A stretch of DNA of 64,000 bases. Source: Coffea arabica (taxonomy: Eukaryota > Streptophyta > Magnoliopsida > Gentianales > Rubiaceae). Location of the stretch: assembly GCF_036785885.1 (NCBI RefSeq), contig NC_092329.1, positions 5,580,001 to 5,644,000 on the forward strand, given 5' to 3'. A model generated the notes under the pieces. That model was not told the origin of the DNA, searched no databases, and worked only from the letters and a program-made list of their open reading frames with translations. Made by a program: the position numbers and the translations under genes. Every line of letters starts with the position of its first letter. Position 1 is the stretch's first letter. Positions 21,974 through 35,484 of this stretch are shown in pieces.

Positions 21974-24900
21974 TCAAGAAGAAGAATCAACCGCCACTCC
22001 CTCATCAGGAGGCTGTGAACTCACAGCAGTCTTTTCCAATTCCATTGCTATGACCTCCTCCAATGGCTTATTGTTGTTCTCCACATTGTCAATTTTCAAT
22101 CGCTGAAAACCAAGAAAAATAAAACATTTAGCCTGTAGCAAACTGCAACCAAAAAAAAGAGTCCCCCTAAGCTTGTATAATCTTTTATTTTCTGGAGGCC
22201 TTCCACTTCTCGAGTTTTCAGCCTCTTTACCTTCAAACCAAACAATAATTATCTTTTGCGCATTTTTAGGATTAACATGACTATCAATTTAGCCATCACA
22301 CTATGCTATTTTATTTCTGTGTACATTTTTTTTTTCTGTGGGGGGTATAACTTGACACCTGTAAAATGAAATTCATTCCGTATAGGTTTCTTTCATTTTG
22401 TCCTTTCATTCTCATCCCTCTCACACCAGCCCCCTTTGTCTGGGTCCTGCAATTATCTACTTCTTCCTCCCTCTTTCTTGTCTAGGTAATAGCAAATTGA
22501 AGAGGATTAAAACACGAGGTCACCTGCATCCTGTGCAAGTAATAAGTTGAACTAGAGGCAGGCAGCAAGAACAAACCTTTGTTGCTGTAGATCCATCCTT
22601 TGTCATGCGGGAAAACATGGTTGTATAGATTTGTGCGTCACTCTTGTTGCTCTCAGCTCGCAGTTGTTTCAAACTCTTCTGTAGCAGCTTCACTTCCCTG
22701 AGAATAAAAGTATTACCGAAAAAGGAGTAAAAGTTAATCAGAAAATTGCAGAATAAATATTTGAATCGATGAACTCATCAAACCAGGTTCATTAGTAAAA
22801 CAGATGACACAGAAATTAAGTTACACAAGGTAACAATCCAAAAATGGACAGGTTTTCTAGGCAACAGGCAAAAACAGGTATACCTGTTCTGAGGTTCAGT
22901 TTCCAGTGCTTTCTTGATGTCCAATTCAGCCAAGTGTAAATCAGCGGTTTCCATATAAGCTTGAGCTCGCCTGTATAAAGCTTTCACATTGGAGGACTCA
23001 ACATCAAGGACCTAATTAATTACCAATAATAGTTTAATATTTTGTATGCACACCCTTTAACAAACTAATGTTTTGTTCTATTGCCAAAAAAAAAAATTAA
23101 CTATACCGTAGAAGGCAGATATATGCATTTATCTGCACATATTCTCAATAAGAAAAGGAACCATGAGAACTCATACATAATACCCAAATCATTTCATCCA
23201 TAGTTTCCACAAAATTTAACTGCTGGATGAGTTAAAGGATTAGAGCTATTTGTTCCTATCTTGATTAACACCCATAAAATGCTGTTTCATTGTTCATACG
23301 CAGGAACTTGGCAGGAGATATGAAAAAGAAAATAATGACATAAAAGAAAACAGGTGCCTTTTGCCTCATTTACTTCACCTTTGAGCATAAATTTACAGCT
23401 CTGTGGAAGTCAAGTAGTTTGAGACAACAAGCAGCAGTATTCAACCAACATGAGACTCTTAATGACTCGACCAGCTTTAGATCATCATCACCAAATGGTA
23501 TATCTCCACTGACAAAGTCCAAAGCCTGGAAGTGAAAAACAAAGCATGTGATTTGAAGTTTCACAAAGAAAGGCCAAGTAACATTCACATTCCTGAAAGA
23601 GAAATCATTCACCAAGACACCTTATCATATTTCTTTCCAGCTCTACGGTACTTTCCATTTTTAAAGAGTAAATTGCCTTCATCTTTTTTCCTCTTACAGG
23701 CCTCTATCTTCTCCTGATCATTCATTTCCCATGGCGCCTTCTCCTTTGTTCTCCAAAAATGAAGAGGAAGATACATGAATATGAGATTCATCATAAATCT
23801 TCAGGCAGAACAGAATGTCATTTAGAATTTAAAATGAACTTAAGAAATGCATTTCACGTCAAATGCTATCTACTGCAAAACATAAGCATGGTCCTCAAAT
23901 AATAGTGTAGCTCTTAAAGCAAATTGGATTTCAATATAAAGTCACTACATCTAAATTTGGAACCAAAACCATAACAACAGCTTAGACTAATCCTATCCCA
24001 CTACAGTACCATGCTTTTTAGGAAGACCTCAGTTAGAAAAATAAAGAAACGTAGAGGGAAAGGGGTGGTCTAAATACTGTTGAATGGTGGTAAGGTGCAA
24101 ACGAACAAGGTTTTTTCAATTGCTCAATTTTTCAAGAAACTAGCCAGATCATTAAACCCGTCTGAAAAGGGCTACTCCAATGATGATCTACCAGCTGAGT
24201 TCCCAAAATATTTGTTTCTCCTCCTACATTCTTTCTCAGCCTTTTTACTTCAAGTATAACAGGGATTTCAAAAGTTCTTTTTTTTGGGCATATTGAAACA
24301 ACTTTTATTGAAGATGAGCAAAACAGCTTACACATAAGGGGATAAAAACTCTATGTACATAAGGCCAGACTATTCTGTACACTATTTACAAAAAGAAGAA
24401 AAATGCACACACAAACTTAGCAAAGCAAGTCCAAGGGGAGGATTTCAAAAGTTAAAAGAACATGAGAGGACAGGACCAGGCAGTAGAGATCAGGCTTTTG
24501 ATGACTTTGCAGAACACTTTCAGTCAAGTAGGAAATGTTGTTTGATGACATGAAGCTCATTAATCTTGACAAGTGTCAGTCATAAATGGTTATCCTATAT
24601 AAAAGAGAATTAACTAAAAAAAAATTGTGAACCATAATGAGTCAAATGTTTGGTTAAGTCCACAACATTTGGTGCTTGCCTAGGAAGAAAAGAAAAAGAA
24701 CGAAAAAATTGGTGTTTATCTTCTATAAAATTCCAATTACTAGGATGTAGAGAACCATGGCCAGGAACACATTCAATAGCTGCATATAAGATAGGACCTC
24801 TTTTAGATGTCATTTTAAAGTTTAATTACATGCTTCTTTCAGCAATGAAGACACACAGTGGGCTTCCCTGAATTATGCCAAAGTGACAGCTTTAATGAGA

Positions 24901-27900
24901 TCATAAAAATGTTTATTTCTGGTTCAGAAGGAAAAATAAACTAACAGGATGTGCAGACAGAAAAGGACATTTAAACACTAGAAAAGCAAGAAAACAAAAA
25001 GCCAGTAATATGTTAATTTAGACCACGATGAAAATCTTATCAGTCACATTAAAACCACTACCAAATGCAATCAGTTTAAGCTCTGTTACTTAATCTGAAA
25101 GCTACAGCAAAACTATGGCTTTTTGGGCAAACTGAATAAGAAGAGCAAGTCCCTAATTCCTTTCCAGAACATGACCAGACAACATTAAAATGGCAATAAT
25201 TAGTAATGTACTTCTGAATTGATAACATCTTCAGAGATCACTGACTTCCAGTATGTGAAATATTACCTTTATGAAATCTAATATTTCAACTTCATAGAGT
25301 ATGGTAGAGATTGGAGGAATTATTGCAAGATCCTGCTTCACTTCAGCATTTCCAAATCCATATTCAGGTTTTATTGTCAGCAGCCCATGTTCACCCTTCT
25401 TCATTGTCATCACTGCTCGATCTAACCCAGCAATCACTTGTTCTGTGAAAATGTAGAAATAGGCCATTGAAGTCTTGTCTTGTTCTTACTGATGAATAGG
25501 ACACTTGACTAATAAAGCTTGCATTTACTCTTTCAGAACCAAAAACCAATTTATCCATATGTGGCACATATTATGGCCACTTTAGATGCTAAACAAAGAA
25601 TTTGCTCAAACAACATACAAACTCTAAAGGATCCGGCTTAAATACAAGAGCACTTCCATCGTGATTGATCCAACACTATAGCTACTGGGATAAAAAGGAA
25701 AATCTAAGACATATCTGTGGCCCATATTCATCATGACTTCTATCCAGGTCCACATGAATGTTTAGTCAGAATCATAAAATACATAACCAAGGTGCAAGAT
25801 CGAGGGGATAATACCAACCCACTTACCTTCATCTGTAACAAACTCCATTGCATCCGTTCCATCAAGACCTCTTTTGTCAAACACAGTACCATCCTCCAGC
25901 ATAGCAGTATACCTAACTGCATAGTTATGGGAATACATAAAACAATTTAAGATATCTAATAGAAGAAAACTATTAGCTGCTTAACGCAATAATTTACTTA
26001 TTTACTACAGTACTCAAAAAAATCAGAAGAATCAGACACGACTGTCATCTTAACAGACACCACAACAATATTACTATCCATAGTCAAAAATTCAAGAATA
26101 AAGAATTCTGAAGTCACAATAAGATGAAAGAGTGAATGGAATGAAGCAAAAGAAAGAAAATGGAAAATCACTACTCAAATCATCCATTCACCAAAAGGAT
26201 AGTCAAGCAAACAATATATTTGACAAGGAATAAAACAAAGCAATGAAGCGTGAATTTTCAAGAACCACCTTGAGATGAGTTCAGAGTCAAATCAGAAATT
26301 AAACAGTATAGTATCCTTTGGCTAGATTGGTTCGCAGATATGAAGATTGGCATTTATTTGAGACAGATTGAGTTTATACTGGATCATATCAAATTCGAGA
26401 AGTGAAAAACATTCAACCAACTTTGGTACCCCTGACAATTCTCACTAACACAGCTCAAAGCTCAGCGCATTTTGATACAGAAGCAATTCTCTCTTTAGAG
26501 AAGACAAACCACTTTCAAAGCATAGTGTAGAGATACATTATACATAATAGCAAGCTGACCCTTTGTACCAAAAAAGAACTTTCTTGATGATTTAGTGATT
26601 TCCAAACTAGTTAGTTCAGGTAAGTATCCAGCTGATCAATCTTAGTCACCAGTTACTATATCAACACATAAGAACATTTACATAATTTAGCATCAGTAAT
26701 TTGCTAGTCTTTCTAGAAAAGTCATCTCTAGATAGTTCTTAGAACCAATGCTCAACCAAAATCTCAATATGAACCACCATCCTCTGTTCTAGGTGCTTAA
26801 TTCATACCTCAACATCAAAATGGCATTCCACAATGAGTGCAGCTTTTAAGTTCCATAATTTAGCCAAATGTCTAAGCCTCAGCTCTCAATAACCTAATTC
26901 TTGCTGCATAGCATTAACTGTCTCATTGTATAAAGGGAAAAGGCAACATGGACAATCCACTTACCAGTAACAGAAGCACCTTCATCTGCAGTGACAAAAC
27001 CTTCCCCCTCTTTCAAGATTTTCTTCAGAACTTTCGAATCACCAGTGACATCCACTACAGGCTTGAAGGACACCAACTCCAAATCAATCCTCAGAACAGA
27101 ACTCTGAGGGAAGGAACGAAAGCTAGTATTGGAATCCTTTTTATCATCTCCGAAGGCATCTACAACAATGTTAAGTAAAAGCCAGATTACAAATTCCAAT
27201 ACCACTTCTTCATTAATCCACAGAAGGAAGATCTTCCACAAATTTCCTTGCTATAATAGAAACTCAATGATGATAAGTAGTGCTTAAAGCACAAAAATTC
27301 AAGAGAGTTTCCTTGTTTTCTATACTGATGATATGTTAGCCAATAAGATGTATAAAGTTTATCTTTGCCAGTAACTCATTAAATTAATCATTCTAAAAAT
27401 ATGAGAAAGAAACAACTCAGTGATTCCTTGAATTCGAAAAAAAAAAAAATGGAAATCTGCAATCATAGTGCCAAGTAATGCACCAAACAAACAAGAAAGT
27501 CAAGTAGCGGAAAAGATTGGGGGAAGACCTACAGTGAGGCTGAACAACTAAATTTACTTTCTCCCGCTTCTTCATGGTTTTGACTGCTTTTGGTAATGCA
27601 GGACAAAGGTGACCTGAAAGAAGCAACTATATTATGTTTCCAAGACATGCTGCTTTGGTGGGAAAAAAACTATTAATAAATGTCCATAAGTGTCTTAAAA
27701 TTACCCTCTTTAACATAGAACTCCAGTCCGTCTTCAGGAGTTTTTGCAACAATGGCACCATCATCTATTGTTGCAGTATACTTTACTGCAAGAAAAATTA
27801 GCATATTACACCATTTCTCCACAAAGAGAACAGAATGCAGTGGGCAGCTCATGGATGATACAAAGATCAGTGCAGACAGAAAAGAAACTGACTGCAAGAT

Positions 27901-29080
27901 GAGCTTGCTATCACGAGATAACATTTCTAAATATACATATTTTTTACCTCGAACTTCATCCAATTCTCCAGGAGGTCCCATCATTTCCCCCTTCTCAATT
28001 ATTTTTTTAATAATTCCTCCATCCTTGCAAACATCGACCACGGTGATCCACGAGATGAGTTCTACTTCAAACTGAACAGAAGAATTTGGTGGAACACCAT
28101 CCATGCCCTCCACTCCATATGCCAACTCTGAAGGCATTCTGAACAATGCTGCTTCTCCTTTCGTCATCGTGATAATCCCATGATTTAGTCCCGAAATCAC
28201 TTGGCCTAATTAACCCAAAAATGCATTAGAACAACCTTCAAAACCAGGAAACTGAATAAGCATATATAGAAGCAAAACTTTACAAGGACTGAAAGTGAAA
28301 CAAGCTACTCAAGCTCGTTCCAAGTAGAGCTGATTCAATATGGGTTGTTTGTCAATTAATCAAACCAAGCCCATTAAGATTCAGCGTTAAGTACAATTTT
28401 TCCCCACACAAATCACTCAAGCTAATCGAGGCTCAAGCTATGGTTTGGATAAAAGCTTGTATGAGCTCGTCTCAAATAATAATCAAACCAAATGAAAAGC
28501 AATCTTAAACTTGTTAAGACAATCGAACTAAGCTCAAACACTGTGTTGTTCTACCACATTAGGCTCGCTTATACCCTTCTATTTACAACTCATTAAGGAA
28601 TTAAACTGCAAAGCAAAAAATGCAAATCCAATATTAGAAGCAATAAACAACATAAACACCCAAAAATTACCTTGTCCAAGATTAAAAATTAAAGGTTTGT
28701 CTCTGTCCCTCGTTGATACAAACTCCGCGCCATCAGCAAGCTTACCCACGTAATGAACTACAATCACCCAAATATATATAGTTTAAGCAAATTACAAACA
28801 ATTAATTCACGAAAATGAAGATGACGATTGACGAGAACGTTACATTTCACGAAAAAGGTAAATTTGGATAAGTAATACCAGTGACTTCATCCCCAAATTC
28901 AGGGGTCTCCCAACCAATGCCCCGTTTTAGGAGCTTCTTTGTAAGACCTAAGGAATTGATTTCTCTCTCCTCGCCGACTTGGAGAGGTGGCGCCGACTCG
29001 ATGACCTCGCCTGGTTCTTCGTCTAGCTCGTCGTCTTCGCCTACGAAATCTGCCGCGTTAAGTTTCGAAAATTCGACCAT
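21974..29080 (-). CDS. Multi-domain FKBP-type peptidyl-prolyl isomerase with TPR (FKBP62/65-like), 13 exons
   Basis: Exons (minus): 29080-28879, 28757-28671, 28205-27948, 27785-27705, 27613-27533, 27159-26965, 25916-25827, 25442-25267, 23743-23621, 23525-23379, 23011-22884, 22697-22577, 22102-21974; 605 aa in phase. Three FKBP-like domains (about 60-153, 175-275, 295-388) are followed by a TPR region (about 398-520) containing KKDEGNLLFKNGKY, LNTAACCLKL and KALYRRAQAY, then a Glu-rich tail. The architecture matches ROF1/ROF2-type plant immunophilins, which bind HSP90 through the TPRs and act in heat and other stress responses; that role is by family. In domain 1 the usual GW(D/E) motif reads GLN and the usual FDS position reads FVS, so catalysis there may be weak. 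Domain 2 is diverged, as is common for middle domains. A retroposon sits in intron 8. Confidence 0.9.
24277..24439 (-). mobile_element. 5'-truncated LINE-type retroposon in FKBP intron 8
   Basis: A 163-bp insertion. On the minus strand it ends with AATAAAAG, a short spacer and an A-run. It is flanked by identical 14-bp repeats GGATTTCAAAAGTT at 24263-24276 and 24440-24453. This is the structure of a severely truncated LINE 3' end or another poly(A) retroposon, in the same orientation as the host gene. Confidence 0.75.
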
Positions 29081-30514
29081 TTTTTTATATGCTTATTTAA
29101 TTACGGTTTTTTTTTCTTGCAATTAGCGGGAATTAATCCATTATTTCTTTCGTTTCTGTTTATCTTCCTTTCTGACATGAATGATCAGAGAGGAACCAAG
29201 GAGGTGGAGCTAGTGGAGCCTGTGGAAAGCGGAGGGTGGAAGACGTAGTTTCCAGAAACTTCCAAGGGTACTTTTGGATTTTAAGTCTCGCGCGGTTTTT
29301 TTTTTATCTTGAAAGAATTTCCCCAAGAGATAAGATCGTATTGGGAGGAATATCGGGGAAGTGAAGGAAAAAGCATTTTTATAGTATTTGCTGCTGAGCT
29401 CAAAAATTGATTATAAAATGAAAGATTTGGAAAGAAATTAAAATTTTGATGATTTGTTGGATAGTAGATTATAAAATTCAATTTTCTTCTTCGAAGCCTA
29501 TTCCATTTTTTGCAGTCCACTACAATGGATAAGACAGGTGGTTGGGCAAGAAGAATGTTCGTGGATGTCAATTTGGCACAAGGGTCCAAAATCTTCATCC
29601 ATCTATGCTCACAGACAATTTCAAAATTTAAGACAATGTCAAATTTGATTTGAAAACTAATGCTACTATAAATTCTAATTGTCTTTTGTTGCCGGAGGAC
29701 AAAAAACTGCATATTCTACTGGTCTTGTTTGGATTACAATTTTCTGAAATTTTTATAAAAAAAATATACTGTAATAATTTAATATATGTGAGGTAAATAA
29801 GTGATTGAAAAATATGTTTACGAAAAACGTAGAAATTTTTTGATGGAAAATGGATTTTCAAACAAGACCGTTCAATTGCTTACTTTTCCCCTAAATTAGT
29901 TATTGTACCACTAATAATGGAGAAATTTCATGAATAGCATAATATGAGGATTAACTATTTACTAGTTCTTGAATAAATTAGTGTTCTTGGAGTTGCCTCT
30001 TGTATTTTAATTTAATCAACGTTCTTTAGGTAGAGTTTTACAATTTTAAACCAGGTTGGATTGCATCGTGTTTTGAAGTTTTAAAACTTTCTAGTCAAGA
30101 GTGCAAAAAGACACAACAAAATAATGTAAAATGTTCATTACCTATGCCTTGGGTAATTTTGACATTTAAATTATTAGAAACTTTACATTATGGTATTATA
30201 TATCGTGTTCAACACAATGAGGTTGGAATGACCGAAACTTTTTTTTTTTTTAATACAATCATTGGTCTGTATAGTTTTTGATCTAGTGTAGTAGTCGATT
30301 ACGTAAGTGTAAGCCCTTGAATGGTAATTCCTGTACCACTCCTTCTCCTTTCTGTGTCCTTATCCTGTCATCCCTCTCTCTCTGTGTCTCAACTGTCGTG
30401 AGTCACATCTATTTTACCGAGTATTTAATGCCACAATTAATTAAGAAAAACCTTCAAAGGCCAAGGCACCACTACGCAGCCAACACGAGTTGGGTGAATT
30501 AGTGAATACGATTA
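29081..30514. other. Intergenic: FKBP upstream region and AT-rich DNA
   Basis: Contains the FKBP 5' flank (29081-29300) and a MITE (29724-29868). The remainder shows no gene or structured repeat. A T-run lies at 30240-30251. Confidence 0.4.
29724..29868 (+). mobile_element. Small MITE with 'TTGTTTGGAT' ends
   Basis: About 145 bp. The left end GTCTTGTTTGGATTACA is inverted at the right (TGGATTTTCAAACAAGAC). The interior carries ACTGTAATAATT and GTGAGGTAAATAAGTGATTG, which recur in altered form elsewhere in the window (near 43,880-43,935). The target duplication was not resolved. Confidence 0.6.
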
Positions 30515-30522
30515 CTTTCTCG

Positions 30523-31318
30523 TATAGGTGGCAAACCAACCCACTTAACTAAAGTTACTCATACCCGTTCATGAATAGATTGATATGGGTATTTCAAATT
30601 TTTGTATATGAATATAAATGGGTTACTCAATAATACCCAATATGAATATAAATGGATATTATTGGGTAACCCATCAAATCCAATTAACCCATTTAGAATT
30701 TTCTTCCCCCACCCATTTTTTTTTTCAGATTTTTCATTTTGTCATGATGTTAACTACTTATGTTTCATTATTATTATTATTTGTTGGTTTTATCTTATTA
30801 TTTTATTTTATCTTAGTTTGTTAACTTGCTCATTTTTCAGCATTACCAATTTATGATAAGTTTTAGCCTCTTTTATTATCTTTCTAAAATGAAATTTTAA
30901 ATTTATATATGAAAAATATGTTAGGGGCTCAAATTTTTGGATTAAGTTTTTATATTAACTTTTACAGTACTTAGTTCAAAATTTTATATTCTTATTATTC
31001 AATTATTAAATAATATGTAATTTTGTGACATAGAGTATAAATGGAAAAAAATTGGTAATTAGGCTTATTGAGTTTTATAAGTAAATATTTAAAACTAATG
31101 ATTGGTACAAAGAGCAGTATAAATTGATAAGTTAGTTTGAAAAAATGAATTTAAATGAGTTTACAAAAATTTAAAATAAATGGGTTACTCAATTCATTTT
31201 TCGATTTACCCATTTATACCCATCTAATTAAATGAGTATAAATGGGTTGACTCACTTATACTCATTACCTATTTTACCCAATCCAAATCCGCCCAAGTCA
31301 CCTATTTTGACACCTCTA
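30523..31318. mobile_element. Non-autonomous hAT element (796 bp)
   Basis: Identical 8-bp target duplication CTTTCTCG at 30515-30522 and 31319-31326. Inverted ends TATAGGTGGCAAA and TAGAGGTGTCAAA match the TA..GGTG.CAAA termini common in plant hAT elements. The sub-terminal regions are rich in short repeats of AAATGGGTTA and its complement. No transposase; the ORFs inside are random. Confidence 0.85.
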
Positions 31319-31326
31319 CTTTCTCG

Positions 31327-32108
31327 TAAACAATCGTATGTTCGAATTTCACTGTTAATGTAAGGGGAGATTTATAACTTCTCGAAAGCATATTCTGATC
31401 TATAGTGATGATTGAAGTCGAATTCATCCAAATCTTTAAAAAATAAAAATAAAAACTCCAAGTTAGGGAAAAAAGAGAGAGAATAAATTCGTGGTCTTTG
31501 CTGCTTTTACAAGATTAGAAATGCATCTATATACCATAATTAAGATGATTGGAAGGCCGTGAGGGCAAGTTGAGTGCAACTGTACAAGTATTATGTTGAC
31601 AAATAATCCATTATAATAATCAGTGTCACTATCTCAACGTACCCCAGCCCCGTCATCTTTCTTATCTGTTAACAGAACCACGGAGCCTAAATGAAGCTAA
31701 CCTTTCTTTTATGGGTACTGGACAATTATTCAGCTGCAAGTTGCATCTAAACTCTCTGGAAATATATAATTAGTTCTTTAACTACCTTGAACTAGAATTC
31801 GTCTCACATTTACGGAATCACCAGAAATGTCTACACACAACTAATTAGCATCTGTTGAGCATTTCAAAGAAGACGTTTTTGTCATTATTATGATTTATGA
31901 GACGGACGAAGAGTGGAAAATTGAGATCGACAATGAGATTTGCAGCTGATGAATTTTTTTATTCCTCGCTTCAACAGTTTCATGAAAAATGATTGATTGA
32001 CGAGGACAGGTGGGTTAAATTGAAAAGAAAATATATTATCATAAGTTTTCAACATTATGACCGAGTTTATTATTTTTTAGATTTATTGTATCAGTCGAGA
32101 TTTTCAGA

Positions 32109-32155
<47 letters not shown>

Positions 32156-33576
32156 TGTGTTTGATATTATAATGAAATTATCCTTTTCTTCGTATATAAT
32201 AAAAAGTCTTCAATGTGGTTGTTGCGAATTTGATAGAGTAAACGTGGACAAGAAAATTACTCCAACTTTGATCATAATATTCAAGGGTAAGCGCCTGTGC
32301 ATATTTTCCAGCAAATAAAATTGACGAGACATAAATTATTGTTTGTAGTTTGAATGTCAAATCAACGTATAGGAAGTTGACAAAAGACCTGCTCCGCTTA
32401 CGTCTTGATTATTGAATTAGTTTATGACTTTCAAATGTTTCCCGTTGTAGTATTCATTTTTTTTTCAGCAAATATTACGGAAATACGCAAGAATTCCATT
32501 CAACATTATCATGCTATATGTGTACCCCACCCTGTTTTCATCTCTATCCATTTTCAGTTTTGGTGCATAATTTATCAATCTGCCTCTTTAATAAGTCTTC
32601 ACGAGATATTGTTCATGTTTTATTTTCTATTTTTCCATGGTCATGATGTATAACGTTGATATTCAGATATGACTTCTATAATCTCGATGTAAATTACTGA
32701 ATATTGAGCTGCAAATAAACGAGGAGCCAAACTGGAACAAGCTCAATATATGGCAGATAATCGTGGCCAAAACTTGGACAGAATTGATTTTTATAAATTT
32801 AATAGTTCAGATTGTACCGCATAATCTTATCAAGTGATGCGACACAATTTAGGTCATTAAATTTTTGAAGATCGAACCTACTCGAATGTAAGCAGATAAA
32901 CATTGGTGAGATTATGAGACTAATATCAAGAAAACATATCAAACCGTTGATAAAAGAGTTTTGACTACGAAAGAATTAATCATGTTAGATGATGTAGTAA
33001 TGTGTCAGCCCTTATCACATCAAAGCCATCCTTATCAGAGTTTGGTTTAACAACTTTGTATGCTGTAGATGCATATTTGTTATGAATGAAAGGTAATTTT
33101 CTTTTGCCTAAAGAAAAATCTTCAAAAACTGATCCATAACTATGCAATAAATGACTCACCCACTTCAAACTTTTAAAAAAGTACCACAAATGAAAAAAAT
33201 TCAGGAACTGGAGACCAAGGGATTGGCACTAACTACTTTTGAGTTTTGAAACTAATATAGCTACCAAACTGCATACATGTCCTTTGTTTTTTCAACCGAC
33301 CATACATGTTAAAGCAGAAAATAAATTAAAAAGAAAAAACAATTAACAATCTTCATCCATTAAGGATGAGAGAAACTTGGCAATTTAGAGATGAAGCCTT
33401 TCCTGTACAAACAACCAAGCCTGAAAGACATAGTATAAAAAAGGAGAGACAGAGAAAGAAAAACAAAAGGAGAATAAGAGAAATTGTATCAGATGAATCA
33501 AAATCCAAAACGAATGAAGAATGAAACTTTCCATCGCTCTCATTCGTACCACTTTCCTAGAGGAAAATGATCAGGA
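31327..33576. other. Intergenic AT-rich DNA
   Basis: Holds a (TA)n microsatellite at 32111-32146 running into a short (TG)n tract. No coding region or recognisable transposon was found. The last about 200 bases are the 3' flank of the small gene that ends at 33577. Confidence 0.4.
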
Positions 33577-34083
33577 TCAGAAGACAACACTCCTCCTATT
33601 AACAGCATGGCTTCTGCTTCTTGGATACACGTCTTTTGGCTTCATATTCGCGTTGTCTTCAGATGCAAAAACAGAAGGGTTTTCTTCATCAATCTTTCCC
33701 ATGCCGACGCTGCAACTTCTTAGTGGCATACTTTTTGGTCCAGCAACCGAGTTTGACATTTGCTGCTTCATAATTAGTTGTTGCAGGTACAAGCAATTGA
33801 TGTCAATATTATCGGATGAAGTCCTCGTTGAAGCAGCTCTAATCAGCTCTCTTAAATCATCATCATTTACATCAGTCGACGCTGATGAATTAGCACTATA
33901 ACTCCTTGGCAAACTCGGCGCGTAGTTTGATGAGGGCATGCCCATGACAACGGTTCCGTGGCCGAAATTATCACTGCAACTTGTAATGCTTCTCACGTAA
34001 AAATCCCTTGCTTTTCCTAAAGCCCTGGCTGGATATGTGATGATCCTCAAGAATCTGTTCTGTTGTCTTGCTTTGCTCCTCAT
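33577..34083 (-). CDS. Conserved plant-specific protein of unknown function
   Basis: Single exon, 168 aa from the ATG at 34083. Upstream codons to 34116 are open but begin with GTG, so I prefer the internal ATG. Seen: a basic N-terminal block (RFLRIITYPARALGKARDFY) that ends in VRSITSCS, a Ser-rich stretch with LPRSYSANSS, an acidic DDDLRELIRAASTR helix, and PLRSCSVGMGKIDEE near the C-terminus. I recognise this block order as a conserved small plant family without a known role. No signal peptide or membrane segment is evident; the basic and Ser-rich composition would suit a phosphorylated regulatory protein. The flank at 34,100-34,300 is pyrimidine-rich on the minus strand. Confidence 0.75.
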   Translation of the reverse strand: MRSKARQQNRFLRIITYPARALGKARDFYVRSITSCSDNFGHGTVVMGMPSSNYAPSLPRSYSANSSASTDVNDDDLRELIRAASTRTSSDNIDINCLYLQQLIMKQQMSNSVAGPKSMPLRSCSVGMGKIDEENPSVFASEDNANMKPKDVYPRSRSHAVNRRSVVF

Positions 34084-35484
34084 TTTTTCTGACGCACAAT
34101 ATGACACGCAGTTCACACACTATGAAAAAGAAATGGAGGATTTCTTTCTTCCTTTCCTCTTTTTTTTCCTCTAATGCAATACTTGGAAAATGATCAAGAA
34201 GAGATAGATTGCCTTCTTGCTAGATGATATTTGAGAAATGAGAAGAACTCAACCGCCTGCGCTCTTTTTTTTTTTTTTTTTTCTTATGAAAGAAAATTGT
34301 GGAAGAAGAGATCTAGAAAGCACTCAAAGTTTTAGAGAGTATGTGGGATTGGTCTTATGGTTTTAGACATAGCGTTTGGAAGGATAATTTGGAATTTGGG
34401 ATAAAGAATATATAGCCAATGGAGGATAAGGGAGGAAGCTTAGAAATCTATGTATGCATTATAAGAGTTAGCGTAGAAAGTAGCAGCGAGGCTGTTATTG
34501 TAGTGTGGACGGTGGACTAATGAGTTGGCAACTTGACATTTCAGCTAATGAGGACACGACGACTTGGCATGGTTAACTAAAAGATCAACAAATGCGGGTG
34601 GACCTTTTCATAGCACGCCATTGGAGAAGACAATAATATGCATTGAGGTAAGAAGAAAATAAATAGACAATTAATCAATGGAACGATGGATCAAAGGACT
34701 GCGCTACTACAAGTCTAGGGCTGCCACCGTATATACTAATCATGCATCTAAGAAAGAAAAAAAGAAAAATCAGTAGAGTCAATTCTAGTCCACGTCTAAG
34801 TTATAATCCCAATTTTCTCAACTAAATGTGAATCGGGTAAATTACAGTCCCCGTTTTCTCAGTTAAATTCGAGGTGCTTAGCGTTAAAGAACATGGGTTT
34901 TGGATATGATTACGAAGAACAAGTGTTCCCGTCTCAAAATTTATTCGCATTGAGTAGAATAATATACAAGATCTTTATTAATTAGCTTAGTTGATCTTGA
35001 CTAATTTTTTTTTTGGTGGTCATGTATCAATATCATCAGTTGTCATCAATTTGCTCAATTATCAGTTATTTTGAATTTGCAGGAAAAGGGATTTATTTGA
35101 GGTGAGCTAAACAATAATATTAATGAAGGTAGGCCAAATTTAAAAGTCAAGAAATACGAGGTGAGCTTTTTCAACATTTGACTTTTTGTGTCTCCATTTT
35201 TAATAGCGACTAATTGCTTTTGCTTTCTCTTGGAAGTTTGGAGAAATACTCAAACAAGTGGGTGGTATTTGATTAGGATTGCTGATTCAGCCACAGCATT
35301 ACCTCATGGCTCAAATCAATTTCAGACAGCCAATGGTTTAATGAGGAGGCAATCAAAGTTTCTGCACTTTATCTGTGGTTTTGTTTGGCAGATGAAGGAA
35401 GCCTGTGTTGAATTCACATGTTATTAGTTTGCCAACCAGTGAAATCCGGACCACGGTATCCGCTAAAACATCCATATCCGTGGG

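Noticed and set aside
28320-28570. 'AGCTCGA'-type words in FKBP intron 2, possibly a decayed hAT element
   Set aside because: Words typical of that group are present, but no paired ends or target duplication could be found.
35188-35427. 79-codon open frame on the plus strand
   Set aside because: No motif or signal peptide, and it adjoins a dispersed repeat. Evidence is insufficient for a gene.
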